Source of the DNA: Chryseobacterium taklimakanense
Lineage (GTDB): Bacteria > Bacteroidota > Bacteroidia > Flavobacteriales > Weeksellaceae
Length of the DNA: 64,000 nt
Direction: 5' to 3'
Assembly: GCF_900187185.1 (NCBI RefSeq)
Contig: NZ_LT906465.1
Coordinates: 496,001-560,000 of the forward strand
Part shown: positions 53,152 through 60,558 of the stretch, in pieces
Position numbering within the stretch: the first letter of the stretch is position 1
Layout of the letters: each line of letters starts with the position of its first letter
The notes under the pieces: model-generated
Databases searched by the model: none
What the model saw: the letters and a program-made list of their open reading frames with translations, nothing else
What the model was told of the DNA's origin: nothing
Translations under genes and position numbers: made by a program

Positions 53152-53191
53152 TTAGCGGCAGACATTTGGATAATGAGTTTCTTTATTTTAC

Positions 53192-53812
53192 TCAAGGATT
53201 AAAATTCTCGGCTGTAATTTTAAGCAAATGCATATCTGGGAAACTGCCAAGCAATGAAAGTGCATGTTTGGCTAATTCTTGAGGAACGCGGCCTACAAGA
53301 TGCTTTAAACGGCCACCATTGTCAGGAAAAACATCGAAAATGCCGTACTCATCATTCGGTAGATGGATAGCAAACCAAGCTATTGTATCTTCTTCCGCCA
53401 TGACCAAAGGCTGAGCATCTTTTAAAAATTGTATCACTTCCTGCTCGTGGCCCTCTTTTGCTTTAAATGTGAGCAATAGTCCTTTTGTATTAGTTTCTGC
53501 TGGCGCTACGGATGGTAATTTGCTGGCGAGAATATCTATTTTTTGAATATCCGGGGAGGTTTCAAATAATTCATCTGCTTTCTGAATTAAAACGGTGGCA
53601 ACTGCTCCTTTAAGATGTGCATCACGGGACGCTTCATCAGGGAAAAAATCAATGATGCCATATTCGGACCGGCCAAAACGGAGGGCAAACCAAGCTTTTG
53701 TTCCAGCCTCTTGCCGTACTAGCGGAAGGGCAGACGAAAGGAAATCTTCCACCTCGTCATCTTTACCATGTTTCGCTTCTAAACGAACTAATAATCCTTT
53801 AGTGATTGTCAT
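53192..53812 (-). CDS. Protein of two antibiotic-biosynthesis-monooxygenase (ABM) domains
   Basis: 206 residues made of two repeats of the ABM ferredoxin-like fold: residues 4-95 (KGLLVRLEAKHGKDDEVEDF to TKAWFALRFGRSEYGIIDFFPDEASRDAHLKG) and 110-200 (KGLLLTFKAKEGHEQEVIQF to TIAWFAIHLPNDEYGIFDVFPDNGGRLKHLVG). ABM proteins usually dimerise; here two domains are fused in one chain. They include cofactor-free monooxygenases acting on quinones and polyketides, but substrate here is unknown. The gene is a single-gene cassette with ends GTTAGCGGCAAGC and GTCTGCCGCTAAC. Its codon choice looks richer in G/C than the neighbours, suggesting a different source. Confidence 0.85.
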   Translation of the reverse strand: MTITKGLLVRLEAKHGKDDEVEDFLSSALPLVRQEAGTKAWFALRFGRSEYGIIDFFPDEASRDAHLKGAVATVLIQKADELFETSPDIQKIDILASKLPSVAPAETNTKGLLLTFKAKEGHEQEVIQFLKDAQPLVMAEEDTIAWFAIHLPNDEYGIFDVFPDNGGRLKHLVGRVPQELAKHALSLLGSFPDMHLLKITAENFNP

Positions 53813-54000
53813 GATTCATAATATTAAGTTGTTCTTTAAATTTCACCTATAAAGGTACGAAAAGAATCATCATAACAATGATCCAATATTGATTATTGCA
53901 TCAAACGAAGTAAAAAAGCGTCGAAGATAGACCGCGAGATAACAAACTGACAAAAGCAATGCTCGGAATAGGTAAGGCTTGAGGCGATTTTCGCTTGCCG

Positions 54001-54125
54001 CTAACGTGCCGCGGCTTTGCGCAGTTGCGATGCCAGCGGGTTGATTAATTTCTGTTAAAGATAAAAGTTTTTCGTGAAGAAAAGCCTCACGTTTAAACAA
54101 AACCAGCAATTGCTCAAAACCGCTG
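54001..54125 (-). repeat. attC-like palindrome L7
   Basis: 125 bp. Arms GCGGCTTTGCGCAGTTGC and GCAATTGCTCAAAACCGC pair with few mismatches. Different sequence from L1-L6 but the same architecture and the same position relative to the following MITE. Confidence 0.7.
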
Positions 54126-54511
54126 TGCCTGTTGCACAACCTCTTTTCAAAGATACGGTAAAAAAGATTTCAGAAATAGAAAATGTGGTTATAAGAGAGT
54201 TTAAAATATTGATATTCTGTTGTATAGATAGCTTGTTTTTCAGTAAATTAGCGTATGCAAGGCAGGAAAAACATTTGAACCGAAAATCTTCTATGAACTC
54301 AGCCTGGACGAGCTCGTTCGAACTCCTGCCAAAGTTCCTCTAACCAAAGGTTCCACAGTTCGCTGATCACTTCATTTTAAGCCACCCGAAAACCTCAGCT
54401 CCTTTGCCCGAAAAAAAATAGAAACCTCCCTTAAATCACTTTAACGGAGGTCTTTTTTATGCTTTTACTTGGAAATCCTGAAAATTTGGAGTTGTGCAAC
54501 GGTTACCGATG
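54126..54511 (+). repeat. MITE-like repeat copy 6 (full length)
   Basis: 386 bp, termini GTTGCACAAC (54131-54140) and GTTGTGCAAC (54491-54500). Its right tip provides the TAA stop (54503-54505) of the broken TfoX-type gene. Confidence 0.85.
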
Positions 54512-54801
54512 ATAGGCGTATGTGCTTCTTTTCTTCTCAACTTGTTTTCGCAGTTCTATATTTAGTTCTGTCGGCAAGTCGTCACAATGTAATTCAAGCA
54601 AAGCCCCTTGCAGTGAGTACAAATAATAACAAACTGGAAATGTTTTGTCGGGATTTTGTTTGCAGATACTTTGATATGCTTTTACTGGTGTTATTTCAGC
54701 AAGGTCTGCAAGGGAGAAACGCCTATTTCATTTAGGCGTTTCTCAATAGTTGCACCAATATTTTTTGCACCTTTTAAATCGTTAGGAAGTTGCGTTTTCA
54801 T
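54503..54801 (-). pseudogene. TfoX C-terminal-domain protein, frameshifted
   Basis: From the ATG at 54799-54801 the frame reads MKTQLPNDLKGAKNIGATIE then KRLNEIGVSP and soon stops. In another frame the protein continues LADLAEITPVKAYQSICKQN, then CYYLYSLQGALLELHCDDLPTELNIELRKQVEKK. Together this is the TfoX/Sxy C-terminal domain (NIGxxxEKxLxxIGV...YxLxGALxxxxxxxLP). One missing base in the CTCCCTTGC region explains the break; a sequencing error is possible. The final stop is in MITE sequence. Such free-standing TfoX-C proteins are common cassette cargo, function unknown. Confidence 0.75.
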
Positions 54802-54803
54802 AA

Positions 54804-55256
54804 CTATTTGTCTTGTGGTGGTGAGTATTTTACAATGTCAATTCCAATTCCATTTGGGTCTTTAATTGCAAAATGTCTGTCGCCCCAAAGTTCATCACGG
54901 ATTTCAAACTCCATTGAAACAGCTTTGTCTTTCAGCCTTTTATAAATTTCGTCCACATTTTCAACTTCTATAGTCAAATAAACACCTTTTCCGTTAAATG
55001 CTGATTGGAAAGTAGGTTTTTGACTTGGATGGTTCGGTTGCAAAAAACTGATTTCTGACGAATTGTTTGGTGTGTGCAAAAGAATATAAAATTCATTTTC
55101 AAAACTCACTCCAAAGTCCAACACTTCTGTGTAGAATTTTTTGGTTTCACTTAATTTTTCTGTAATAATTCCTGCGTTAAGTTTCATTTTGTTTGTGGTT
55201 TGTGCATTTGAAATTCCAAAAAGCAAAACAAATGCGGTTAATAATATCGTTTTCAT
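54804..55256 (-). CDS. Exported VOC (glyoxalase-fold) protein
   Basis: 150 residues. A signal peptide (MKTILLTAFVLLFGISNAQ) precedes a single VOC domain: LNAGIITEKLSETKKFYTEVLDFGVSFENEFYILLHTP and GVYLTIEVENVDEIYKRLKDKAVSMEFEIRDELWGDRHFAIKDPNGIGIDIVKY. The Glu/His metal ligands of this fold (HFAIKDPNG region) are partly recognisable. It is unusual for a VOC protein to carry a signal peptide. It starts two bases from the TfoX-type gene and follows the AraC-type gene, so it may be its target. Substrate unknown; fosfomycin or dicarbonyl handling is not supported by specific residues. Confidence 0.82.
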   Translation of the reverse strand: MKTILLTAFVLLFGISNAQTTNKMKLNAGIITEKLSETKKFYTEVLDFGVSFENEFYILLHTPNNSSEISFLQPNHPSQKPTFQSAFNGKGVYLTIEVENVDEIYKRLKDKAVSMEFEIRDELWGDRHFAIKDPNGIGIDIVKYSPPQDK

Positions 55257-56057
55257 TATAATCGATTTTGTTTTACAAATTTAGTTTGAGATTAACAGCT
55301 GGAATTGTAAAAATCGGACAAACTAACGGAACGCTTCGGAAGGAGTTACTCCATAAAATGTTTTGAAGTTTTTAATAAAGTGTGCTTGGTCAAAAAAACC
55401 AACGTCAAAATAGAGTTTATTATTTTTCAAACTTTGTTGGGAAGGTTTTGCATTTAAAATGTATTGAAAGCGAATAACATTACTAAAAGATTTTGCTGTT
55501 GTTCCAATATAGTAATCAAAAATTCTTCGTAATTGTCGAGGACTTAAACCTGTATCCAAATCTTTTTCTGTATCTAAGAAACCTTTTTTTTGAAAAATTA
55601 GAATTAGTGAGTTCAAAAAACGCTGGTCTAATTCTATGTTTTGATTATGAATAACCTCTAACAATTTTTTGTTCAATTTTTTTGAAATATCTTCAAATGA
55701 AGTTCTTGGTTTTATTTCGGAACATATCCAATTATAAATTTCGGGATTTATATTTTTCAATTCCTGTGAGTGATTACTCAATTTTTTAGCGTTTATTCCG
55801 AATAATATTGGAAAAGCAGTTGGCAAAAAACGAATGCCGATATAATTAAACTCTTTTCCTATGTTGAATTCAGTAAATTTTCTACAAAATCCCATAACAA
55901 AACTTTCCTCAGGTTGTTTATTGTCAAAAAAAATATCAATACAACCATCAGAAACAACACAATAATTGAAATCTTCTGATAATTTTCTTTTGGTTTTCAG
56001 TTGCCAAAAACAGTAAACAAAATTTTGGATTTCGTTTTTTGGATGAATTTCTTGATA

Positions 56058-57040
56058 ACCTGTTGTGCATTTAGCACAAATTAACTTTTAGTTTATTTAA
56101 ACTTCTTTTAAACACGAAGAAATTCAGGTATTGAATCATTGTGAAAGAAGTTATTTTTGACACTATTCTTGTCGCAAGACCTTGAAAGGTTTTTGCAAAG
56201 TTCGTGTTTATGGTGAACTGTCCGCACAGTTGCGAGATATTGGTTTCAATTCTCTTTCTTATTTTTGATTTCGTCCTTGAAAACTCCACAAAACCATGTT
56301 GATTCCTGCGCATAGGAACCGAAAGATTAATCTTGGAGAAATTGAATAAATCCACTTGCAATTCTTTGCTGATATATCCTCTGTCTCCGATTAATAAACA
56401 ATTTTGAAAATTTTCTTTAATATCGAAAAGATAATTTACATCGTGGACATTTGCGGGCGAAAAATCAAAAGAGTGAAAGATTCCATTCTTATCACAAACT
56501 GCATGTAGTTTATAGCCAAAATATCTTGACTTCTGCGCCGCACAATATCCAAATGCAGGTTTGATTTCATCCGTAGAGCAAATTGCGGAACGATTTGCCC
56601 TGCTTATTTTACATATTTCAATGGGTGTTGAATCCACAATGAAGACGTCGGTAAAGTCTGCAAACTTTCCGCTCAGAGTTTCCCGAATTTTCTCAATGTA
56701 AGGGAAAAGTTTTCTTTTCCTTCTGTTATATACGCTTCTTTCTATCTTTTCGTCCAAACCAGTTCCCGAAATACACCTAAACAACTGTAGTTCAGAGTTA
56801 ATCGACATGTATTCTGCGGTAATATTAAGTGCCACAAGTTCCAAGTCGGACATTTTTGGAAGTCTGATTTGCTTCTTAGTGGTAATATGGTTGCAGGTTT
56901 TTGTCAATTCTTTTAAAATAATTTCGTAGTTTTGAATGAGATTGTTCATGTATTTAATGGCTTGGTAACCAATTAAATATACGATTTTTTAATCAAATGA
57001 ACAATCTTTTTTCTTTTTAATTTCTAAATGCACAACAGGT
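56058..57040 (-). mobile_element. IS982-family insertion sequence
   Basis: 983 bp. Ends are ACCTGTTGTGCATTTAG on the left and its complement on the right. The 9-bp direct repeat TTCTTGATA flanks it (56049-56057 and 57041-57049). One transposase gene fills it. Confidence 0.95.
56071..56949 (-). CDS. IS982-family transposase
   Basis: 292 residues. The pattern RLPKMSDLELVALNITAEYM, SVYNRRKRKLFPYIEKIRE and FIVDSTPIEICKISRANRS (first Asp), NCLLIGDRGYISKELQ (second Asp) and RKRIETNISQLCGQF (Glu) is that of the IS982 DDE enzymes. Length is normal and no frameshift is seen. Together with perfect ends and target duplication this suggests a recent insertion. Confidence 0.95.
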   Translation of the reverse strand: MNNLIQNYEIILKELTKTCNHITTKKQIRLPKMSDLELVALNITAEYMSINSELQLFRCISGTGLDEKIERSVYNRRKRKLFPYIEKIRETLSGKFADFTDVFIVDSTPIEICKISRANRSAICSTDEIKPAFGYCAAQKSRYFGYKLHAVCDKNGIFHSFDFSPANVHDVNYLFDIKENFQNCLLIGDRGYISKELQVDLFNFSKINLSVPMRRNQHGFVEFSRTKSKIRKRIETNISQLCGQFTINTNFAKTFQGLATRIVSKITSFTMIQYLNFFVFKRSLNKLKVNLC

Positions 57041-57148
57041 TTCTTGATAAGTTATTTCTCCGTCATTTTTAGAAACTGTCGGTTGAATTGGTTTGTAGTA
57101 TTTTCTTATTGTTTCCAATTTTCTACGGGAGTTTTGATAGCATTCCTC

Positions 57149-57235
57149 ATAACGGTTCAGGGCTTGGCGTTCGGGCGGAAATTTCGGCACGAAATTTCCG
57201 TTTAGAACGTCAGCCCGCCTGACGCCAAACCCACG
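57149..57235 (-). repeat. Compact attC-like palindrome L8
   Basis: 87 bp. Arms GGGCTTGGCGTTCGGGCGG and CCGCCTGACGCCAAACCC pair with two small bulges, and the inner part GGAAATTTCGGCACGAAATTTCC is itself a hairpin. This is the most attC-like site of the array in length and shape. Followed at once by MITE copy 7. Confidence 0.7.
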
Positions 57236-57623
57236 TGCCTGTTGCACAACCTCTTTCCAAAGATACGGTAAAAAGATTTCAGAAATAGAAAATGTGGTTA
57301 TAAACGGGTTTAAAACATTGATATTCAGTTGTATAAATGGTTTGTTTTCCGTGAATTAGCGTATGCAAGGCAGGAAAACATTTGAATCGAAAATTTTCTA
57401 TGAACTCAGCCTGGACAGGCTCGTTCGAACTCCTGCCAAAGTTCCTCTCTAATTCACAGGTTCCATAGTTCGCTGATCACTTCAATTTTAAGCCACCCGA
57501 AAACCTGAACCCCTTTGTCCGACAAAAATAGAAACCTCCCTTAAATCGCTTTAAAGGAGGTTGTTTTTTATGGTTTTACTTTGGAAATCCTGAAAATTTG
57601 GGGTTGTGCAACGGTTACCGATG
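57236..57623 (+). repeat. MITE-like repeat copy 7 (full length)
   Basis: 388 bp, termini GTTGCACAAC (57241-57250) and GTTGTGCAAC (57603-57612). Internal remnant start reads MQGRKTFESKIFYELSLDRL. Its right side touches the recombinase-unit remnant at 57624. Confidence 0.85.
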
Positions 57624-57840
57624 CTGAACTGAACCTTCGGCAGTTTTACCAATTGCCACCATCAGTTACTTTGTGCAGTTAATTAGCAATGGATGAAAAC
57701 TATCCAAAAACAGGAGACTCTTCCCGAAGTCTCCTGTATTGCTTTAAAATCTTCCGCCGACAAACCCATCAAGGTGAAAAAAGTTCCGAAGCTTCCGTTT
57801 AACAGGAGTTGATCTGATTTTTCAATTTATTGCTGGGTTA
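57624..57840 (+). mobile_element. Second recombinase-unit remnant at the right edge of the array, gene deleted
   Basis: The left part CTGAACTGAACCTTCGGCAG is homologous to the left end of the unit at 42568 (TGAAC.AACCT.CGG.AG). The right part TTCCGAAGCTTCCGTTTAAC (57790-57810) is homologous to its right end. Between them are a terminator hairpin (AGGAGACT/AGTCTCCT at 57709-57734) and no recombinase gene. The rest of the stretch up to the xth stop has nothing that I can support. Confidence 0.55.
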
Positions 57841-57892
57841 TGAAGCCTGCCGAAACTCTGGTTAAGGACACCATAAAACCTGGAAAAAACTC

Positions 57893-58663
57893 TTACTTCC
57901 CCAGTTCTATCCAGACCGGCGCGTGGTCGCTGGTCTTTTCCCAACCGCGGACGTGTTTATCCACTTCGGCTTTTTTCAGTTTGCCTTTCAGTTCGGGGGA
58001 AAGCAGGAAATGGTCGATCCGAAGGCCAGCATTGCGTTCGTAGGCGTTTCGGAAATAATCCCAGAAGGTGTAGATCACCTCATCGGGATGCAGCGCACGG
58101 ACAGCATCCGTCCATCCCTGATTAAGAAGACCGAAAAACGCTTCCCTGACCTCTACCCTGAAGAGTGCATCGTTCACCCATTTTTCAGGTTTGTAAACAT
58201 CTTTTTCGGTGGGCATCACATTGAAATCGCCGATCAGCAGCACGGGTTTGTCCAATGTAATCAGCATTTCGGCATGGGCCTGCAGCCGCTCGAACCATTT
58301 TAATTTATAGTCGAATTTCGGGCCGGGGTAAGGATTTCCGTTGGGCAGATAAATGCACCCGATAATAAGGTCATCAATTTTTGCTTCAAGGTAGCGGCTT
58401 TGTACATCCTCATCGTCACCATCGAGGCCGCGCCGCCTTTCGGCAATTGGTTTTTTGGAGAGGATGGCGACACCGTTCCAGGATTTCTGGCCGTGCCAAA
58501 TCGCGTTGTAACCGGCTTCGGTAATGGCTTCCAGAGGAAATTTTTCCTGTGGGGCCTTCAGTTCCTGCAGGCAGACGATGTCGGGTTGGGCTTCTTCCAG
58601 CCAGCGGAGCAGCACGGGCAGGCGGCCGTTGACCCCGTTGACGTTATAGGTTGCTATTTTCAT
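57893..58663 (-). CDS. xth: Exodeoxyribonuclease III
   Basis: 256 residues. MKIATYNVNGVNGRLPVLLRWLEEAQPDIVCLQELKAP carries the metal Glu (QELK); GVAILSKKP, LLIGDFNVMPTEKDV (Asp, Asn) and RIDHFLLSPEL (Asp) and TSDHAPVWIEL (catalytic His) complete the active site. It is an AP endonuclease and 3'-5' exonuclease for base-excision repair in the cytosol. It is the first normal single-copy gene right of the array. Full length. Confidence 0.96.
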   Translation of the reverse strand: MKIATYNVNGVNGRLPVLLRWLEEAQPDIVCLQELKAPQEKFPLEAITEAGYNAIWHGQKSWNGVAILSKKPIAERRRGLDGDDEDVQSRYLEAKIDDLIIGCIYLPNGNPYPGPKFDYKLKWFERLQAHAEMLITLDKPVLLIGDFNVMPTEKDVYKPEKWVNDALFRVEVREAFFGLLNQGWTDAVRALHPDEVIYTFWDYFRNAYERNAGLRIDHFLLSPELKGKLKKAEVDKHVRGWEKTSDHAPVWIELGK

Positions 58664-59306
58664 AGGGTTTCTGTGTTTGGTTTTTACAGGTTAATGATGC
58701 GGGATTGTTTTATCACAAAGTTTATTTTTTAGACATTTTATTTTAAGAGGTCAAAAGCCGGTCCGCTGAATAATTTTTTGGAGTTGCTGTTTAGATTTTA
58801 ATTAGTTCAATCTGTCGCAGATTATATTCAAAAATTATTCAAACTTTACTTTAGTGAACTTCATATTAGATTTTGGGTAAAAATATTTGCCAATAAAATT
58901 AACATTTCCACTTATAAACAGAGTTAAAAAAGTACTGAATTGCCCGCTGGTTTTTTTATATAATTCTACGTCGATTATTACAGAAAAAACAGATTTTAAC
59001 ACCATAACCATTTAGTTTGCAAGGGTATGTTAAAATTTTTTCGACACCGCGAGGGGGCATTCGCTGCAAAAAATTCAATCGATTTCCATCTTAAAAAAAT
59101 CAGCATCACGGTCTATTTTGCTTAAAGAAATTTATTAGGCAATACATATATAAAGATAAGTTTTTCAGTTTTTACCTGCGGATGTCTAGAAATTCGGCCA
59201 TATCAAATTCTATAATAACAATTGTCATTCATTTAGCACTTGCGCACAAATATTATCAATTCATTACCGATAACTCATTTTGAGTACAAAAAATTAACAT
59301 TTATTA
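58664..59306. other. Long AT-rich gene-free stretch
   Basis: About 640 bp with no frame of coding character on either strand. It includes one GC-rich short word (CACCGCGAGGGGGCATTCGC near 59045). No RNA gene, repeat or palindrome that I can defend is seen here. Confidence 0.6.
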
Positions 59307-59338
59307 TTTGGAAATCATTGGATTCCGTTATAGTTTAG
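59307..59338 (+). promoter_or_regulatory. Candidate promoter of the disordered-protein gene
   Basis: TTTG at 59307-59310, 20 bases, TAGTTTAG at 59331-59338. The -7 element has one change from TAnnTTTG. The predicted leader is about 70 bases. Confidence 0.4.
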
Positions 59339-59411
59339 CAAAACTCAATCACCAATGATTTAAGAACACCAATTCAATTAAAATAAAACCAAATCACAAA
59401 ATTTTTAAATT

Positions 59412-60491
59412 ATGGCACCACGCAGAGAAGGAAACGGAAGATATGCATCTTCCTCCAACAGAGGAACTTCGGGAAGAGGTTCAAGTTCACAGAATTACAG
59501 CAGCGGCAGAGGCCGCTACAATGACGGCGACGATTACGATTATGATGACCGTTATGATTACGACAGTGATTATGACGAGGATTACAGCGACGCGTATGAT
59601 GATGAGTATGATGACGATGATTACGGAAACAACTACAGTAACCGCTACGACGACGGTTATGATGACTACGACGATGATGATGAGTACGATGATTACGATG
59701 ATGATGAGTATGATGATGATGATTACAGTGATGACTACGGCAGCGGGTACAGCCGCGGTTACAGCAGTTACGATGATGATTATGACGACAGAAGAGGAAA
59801 CTACGGCGGACGCGGACGGTCAGGATCCGGAAGAAGTTCATCAGGAAGAACGTCTTATTCATCGGGCAGAGGATCATCCAGAGGACGCGGCTTCAACGAA
59901 TCTGACCAGCCAAGAGATGAATACGGCAGATTCACCTCATCCGGAAATTCAGGCCAAGGTTCTTCAGGCAGACGGTCTTCAGGCAGATCATCCATGTCGA
60001 ATTCAGGAAGAGGCTCATCAATGGGCAACTCCGGCTTAAGTTCATCTTCAGGAAGAGGTTCTTCGAGAGGCGGAGGTTCCAGAAGATCTGAACAACCGAG
60101 AGATGACCAGGGCAGATTTACATCCGGAAGAGGTTCTTCCGGCAGATCATCCGGTTCATCATCCGGCAGAGGAAGCTCCGGCAGAGGTTCTTCGGGATCA
60201 TCTTCAGGCAGGAGTTCATCATCCAGAGGCAATTCCGGCAGAGGTGCGCAGGAAGGTCACCCATTCTACGGTAACCAGTACACATCCGGCAGAAGCGGTT
60301 CATCTTCAGGAAGATCATCCAGTTCTTCATCGGGAAGATATTCTTCCGGCAACTCATCTTCAGGCTCAAGACGCGGCGGCTTCGGCAGCAGAAGCTCATC
60401 TTCCTCATCATCCAGAGGTAACTCCGGAGTCGGAAGCAGAGGCGGAAACCAGGGCGGCAGCAGAAGCGGCGGCCGCGGCAGAAATTCATAA
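59412..60491 (+). CDS. Low-complexity disordered protein: Asp/Tyr-rich block plus Ser/Gly/Arg-rich block
   Basis: 359 residues without a signal peptide. Residues 1-35 are basic (R, S, G). Residues 36-125 are almost only Asp and Tyr with some Ser and Gly. Residues 130-359 are SGR repeats (GRGSSGRSSG style) with almost no hydrophobic residue. Two short ordered-looking motifs recur: SDQPRDEYGRFTS near residue 165 and SEQPRDDQGRFTS near 228, similar to the 'PRD.xGRF' tails of small stress proteins; GHPFYGNQYTSGR lies near residue 285. The composition recalls RGG/FUS-like condensate-forming proteins. Codons vary among synonyms, so the frame is under protein-level selection. It is followed by a terminator and the YciE-like gene. 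Function unknown. Confidence 0.75.
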   Translation: MAPRREGNGRYASSSNRGTSGRGSSSQNYSSGRGRYNDGDDYDYDDRYDYDSDYDEDYSDAYDDEYDDDDYGNNYSNRYDDGYDDYDDDDEYDDYDDDEYDDDDYSDDYGSGYSRGYSSYDDDYDDRRGNYGGRGRSGSGRSSSGRTSYSSGRGSSRGRGFNESDQPRDEYGRFTSSGNSGQGSSGRRSSGRSSMSNSGRGSSMGNSGLSSSSGRGSSRGGGSRRSEQPRDDQGRFTSGRGSSGRSSGSSSGRGSSGRGSSGSSSGRSSSSRGNSGRGAQEGHPFYGNQYTSGRSGSSSGRSSSSSSGRYSSGNSSSGSRRGGFGSRSSSSSSSRGNSGVGSRGGNQGGSRSGGRGRNS

Positions 60492-60507
60492 ACCATCAAT
60501 CCACAGA

Positions 60508-60533
60508 CTGGCTGCGTAAAGCAGCCGGTTTTT
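60508..60533 (+). terminator. Terminator between the disordered-protein gene and the YciE-like gene
   Basis: GGCTGC and GCAGCC with a five-base loop, followed by GG and TTTTT. A short stem, so read-through into the next gene 25 bp later is likely. Confidence 0.65.
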
Positions 60534-60558
60534 AATTCCTAAAAACATTATAAATATT

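Larger units (their letters stand above)
55323..57118 (-). pseudogene. AraC-family regulator gene interrupted by an IS982 element
   Basis: Two open segments flank the IS: 57041-57118 (KYYKPIQPTVSKNDGEITYQE) and 55323-56048 (IHPKNEIQNFVYCFWQLKTK ... MGFCRKF ... SPRQLRRIFDYYIGTTAKSFSNVIRFQYILN and YFDVGFFDQAHFIKNFKTFYGVTPSEAF). Removing the IS and one copy of the 9-bp duplication restores one frame of 267 residues, with TTG at 57116-57118 as the likely start. The product is a DUF6597-type sensor domain plus an AraC helix-turn-helix, normal length for the family. The interrupted gene is inactive; the 3' segment may still yield a fragment from the ATG at 55893-55895. Confidence 0.88.

Noticed and set aside
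54508-54530. Assigning the TfoX, VOC and AraC genes to one cassette by matched ends
   Set aside because: The core at 57145 (GTTATGAGGAATGC) is not complementary to the end at 54508 (TAGGCGTATGTGC), so at least one boundary between them has been lost; the grouping is unproven.
57017-57247. 76-residue minus-strand frame starting MQQARGFGVRRADVL
   Set aside because: It is stitched from the MITE end, the attC-like site L8, the 5' part of the AraC gene and the IS982 end. Only the AraC part is real coding sequence.
59550-59780. Possible CRISPR or tandem DNA repeat in the GATGATTATGAT region
   Set aside because: The repeats are trinucleotide codon repeats for Asp and Tyr inside a reading frame; there are no unique spacers of constant length.
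59855-60489. Pro/Glu/Leu-rich and Arg/Met/Cys-rich open frames on the minus strand opposite the disordered-protein gene
   Set aside because: They mirror the SGR codon repeats of the plus-strand gene (TCA/TCC/GGA/AGA) and have no domain, start context or composition of a real protein.
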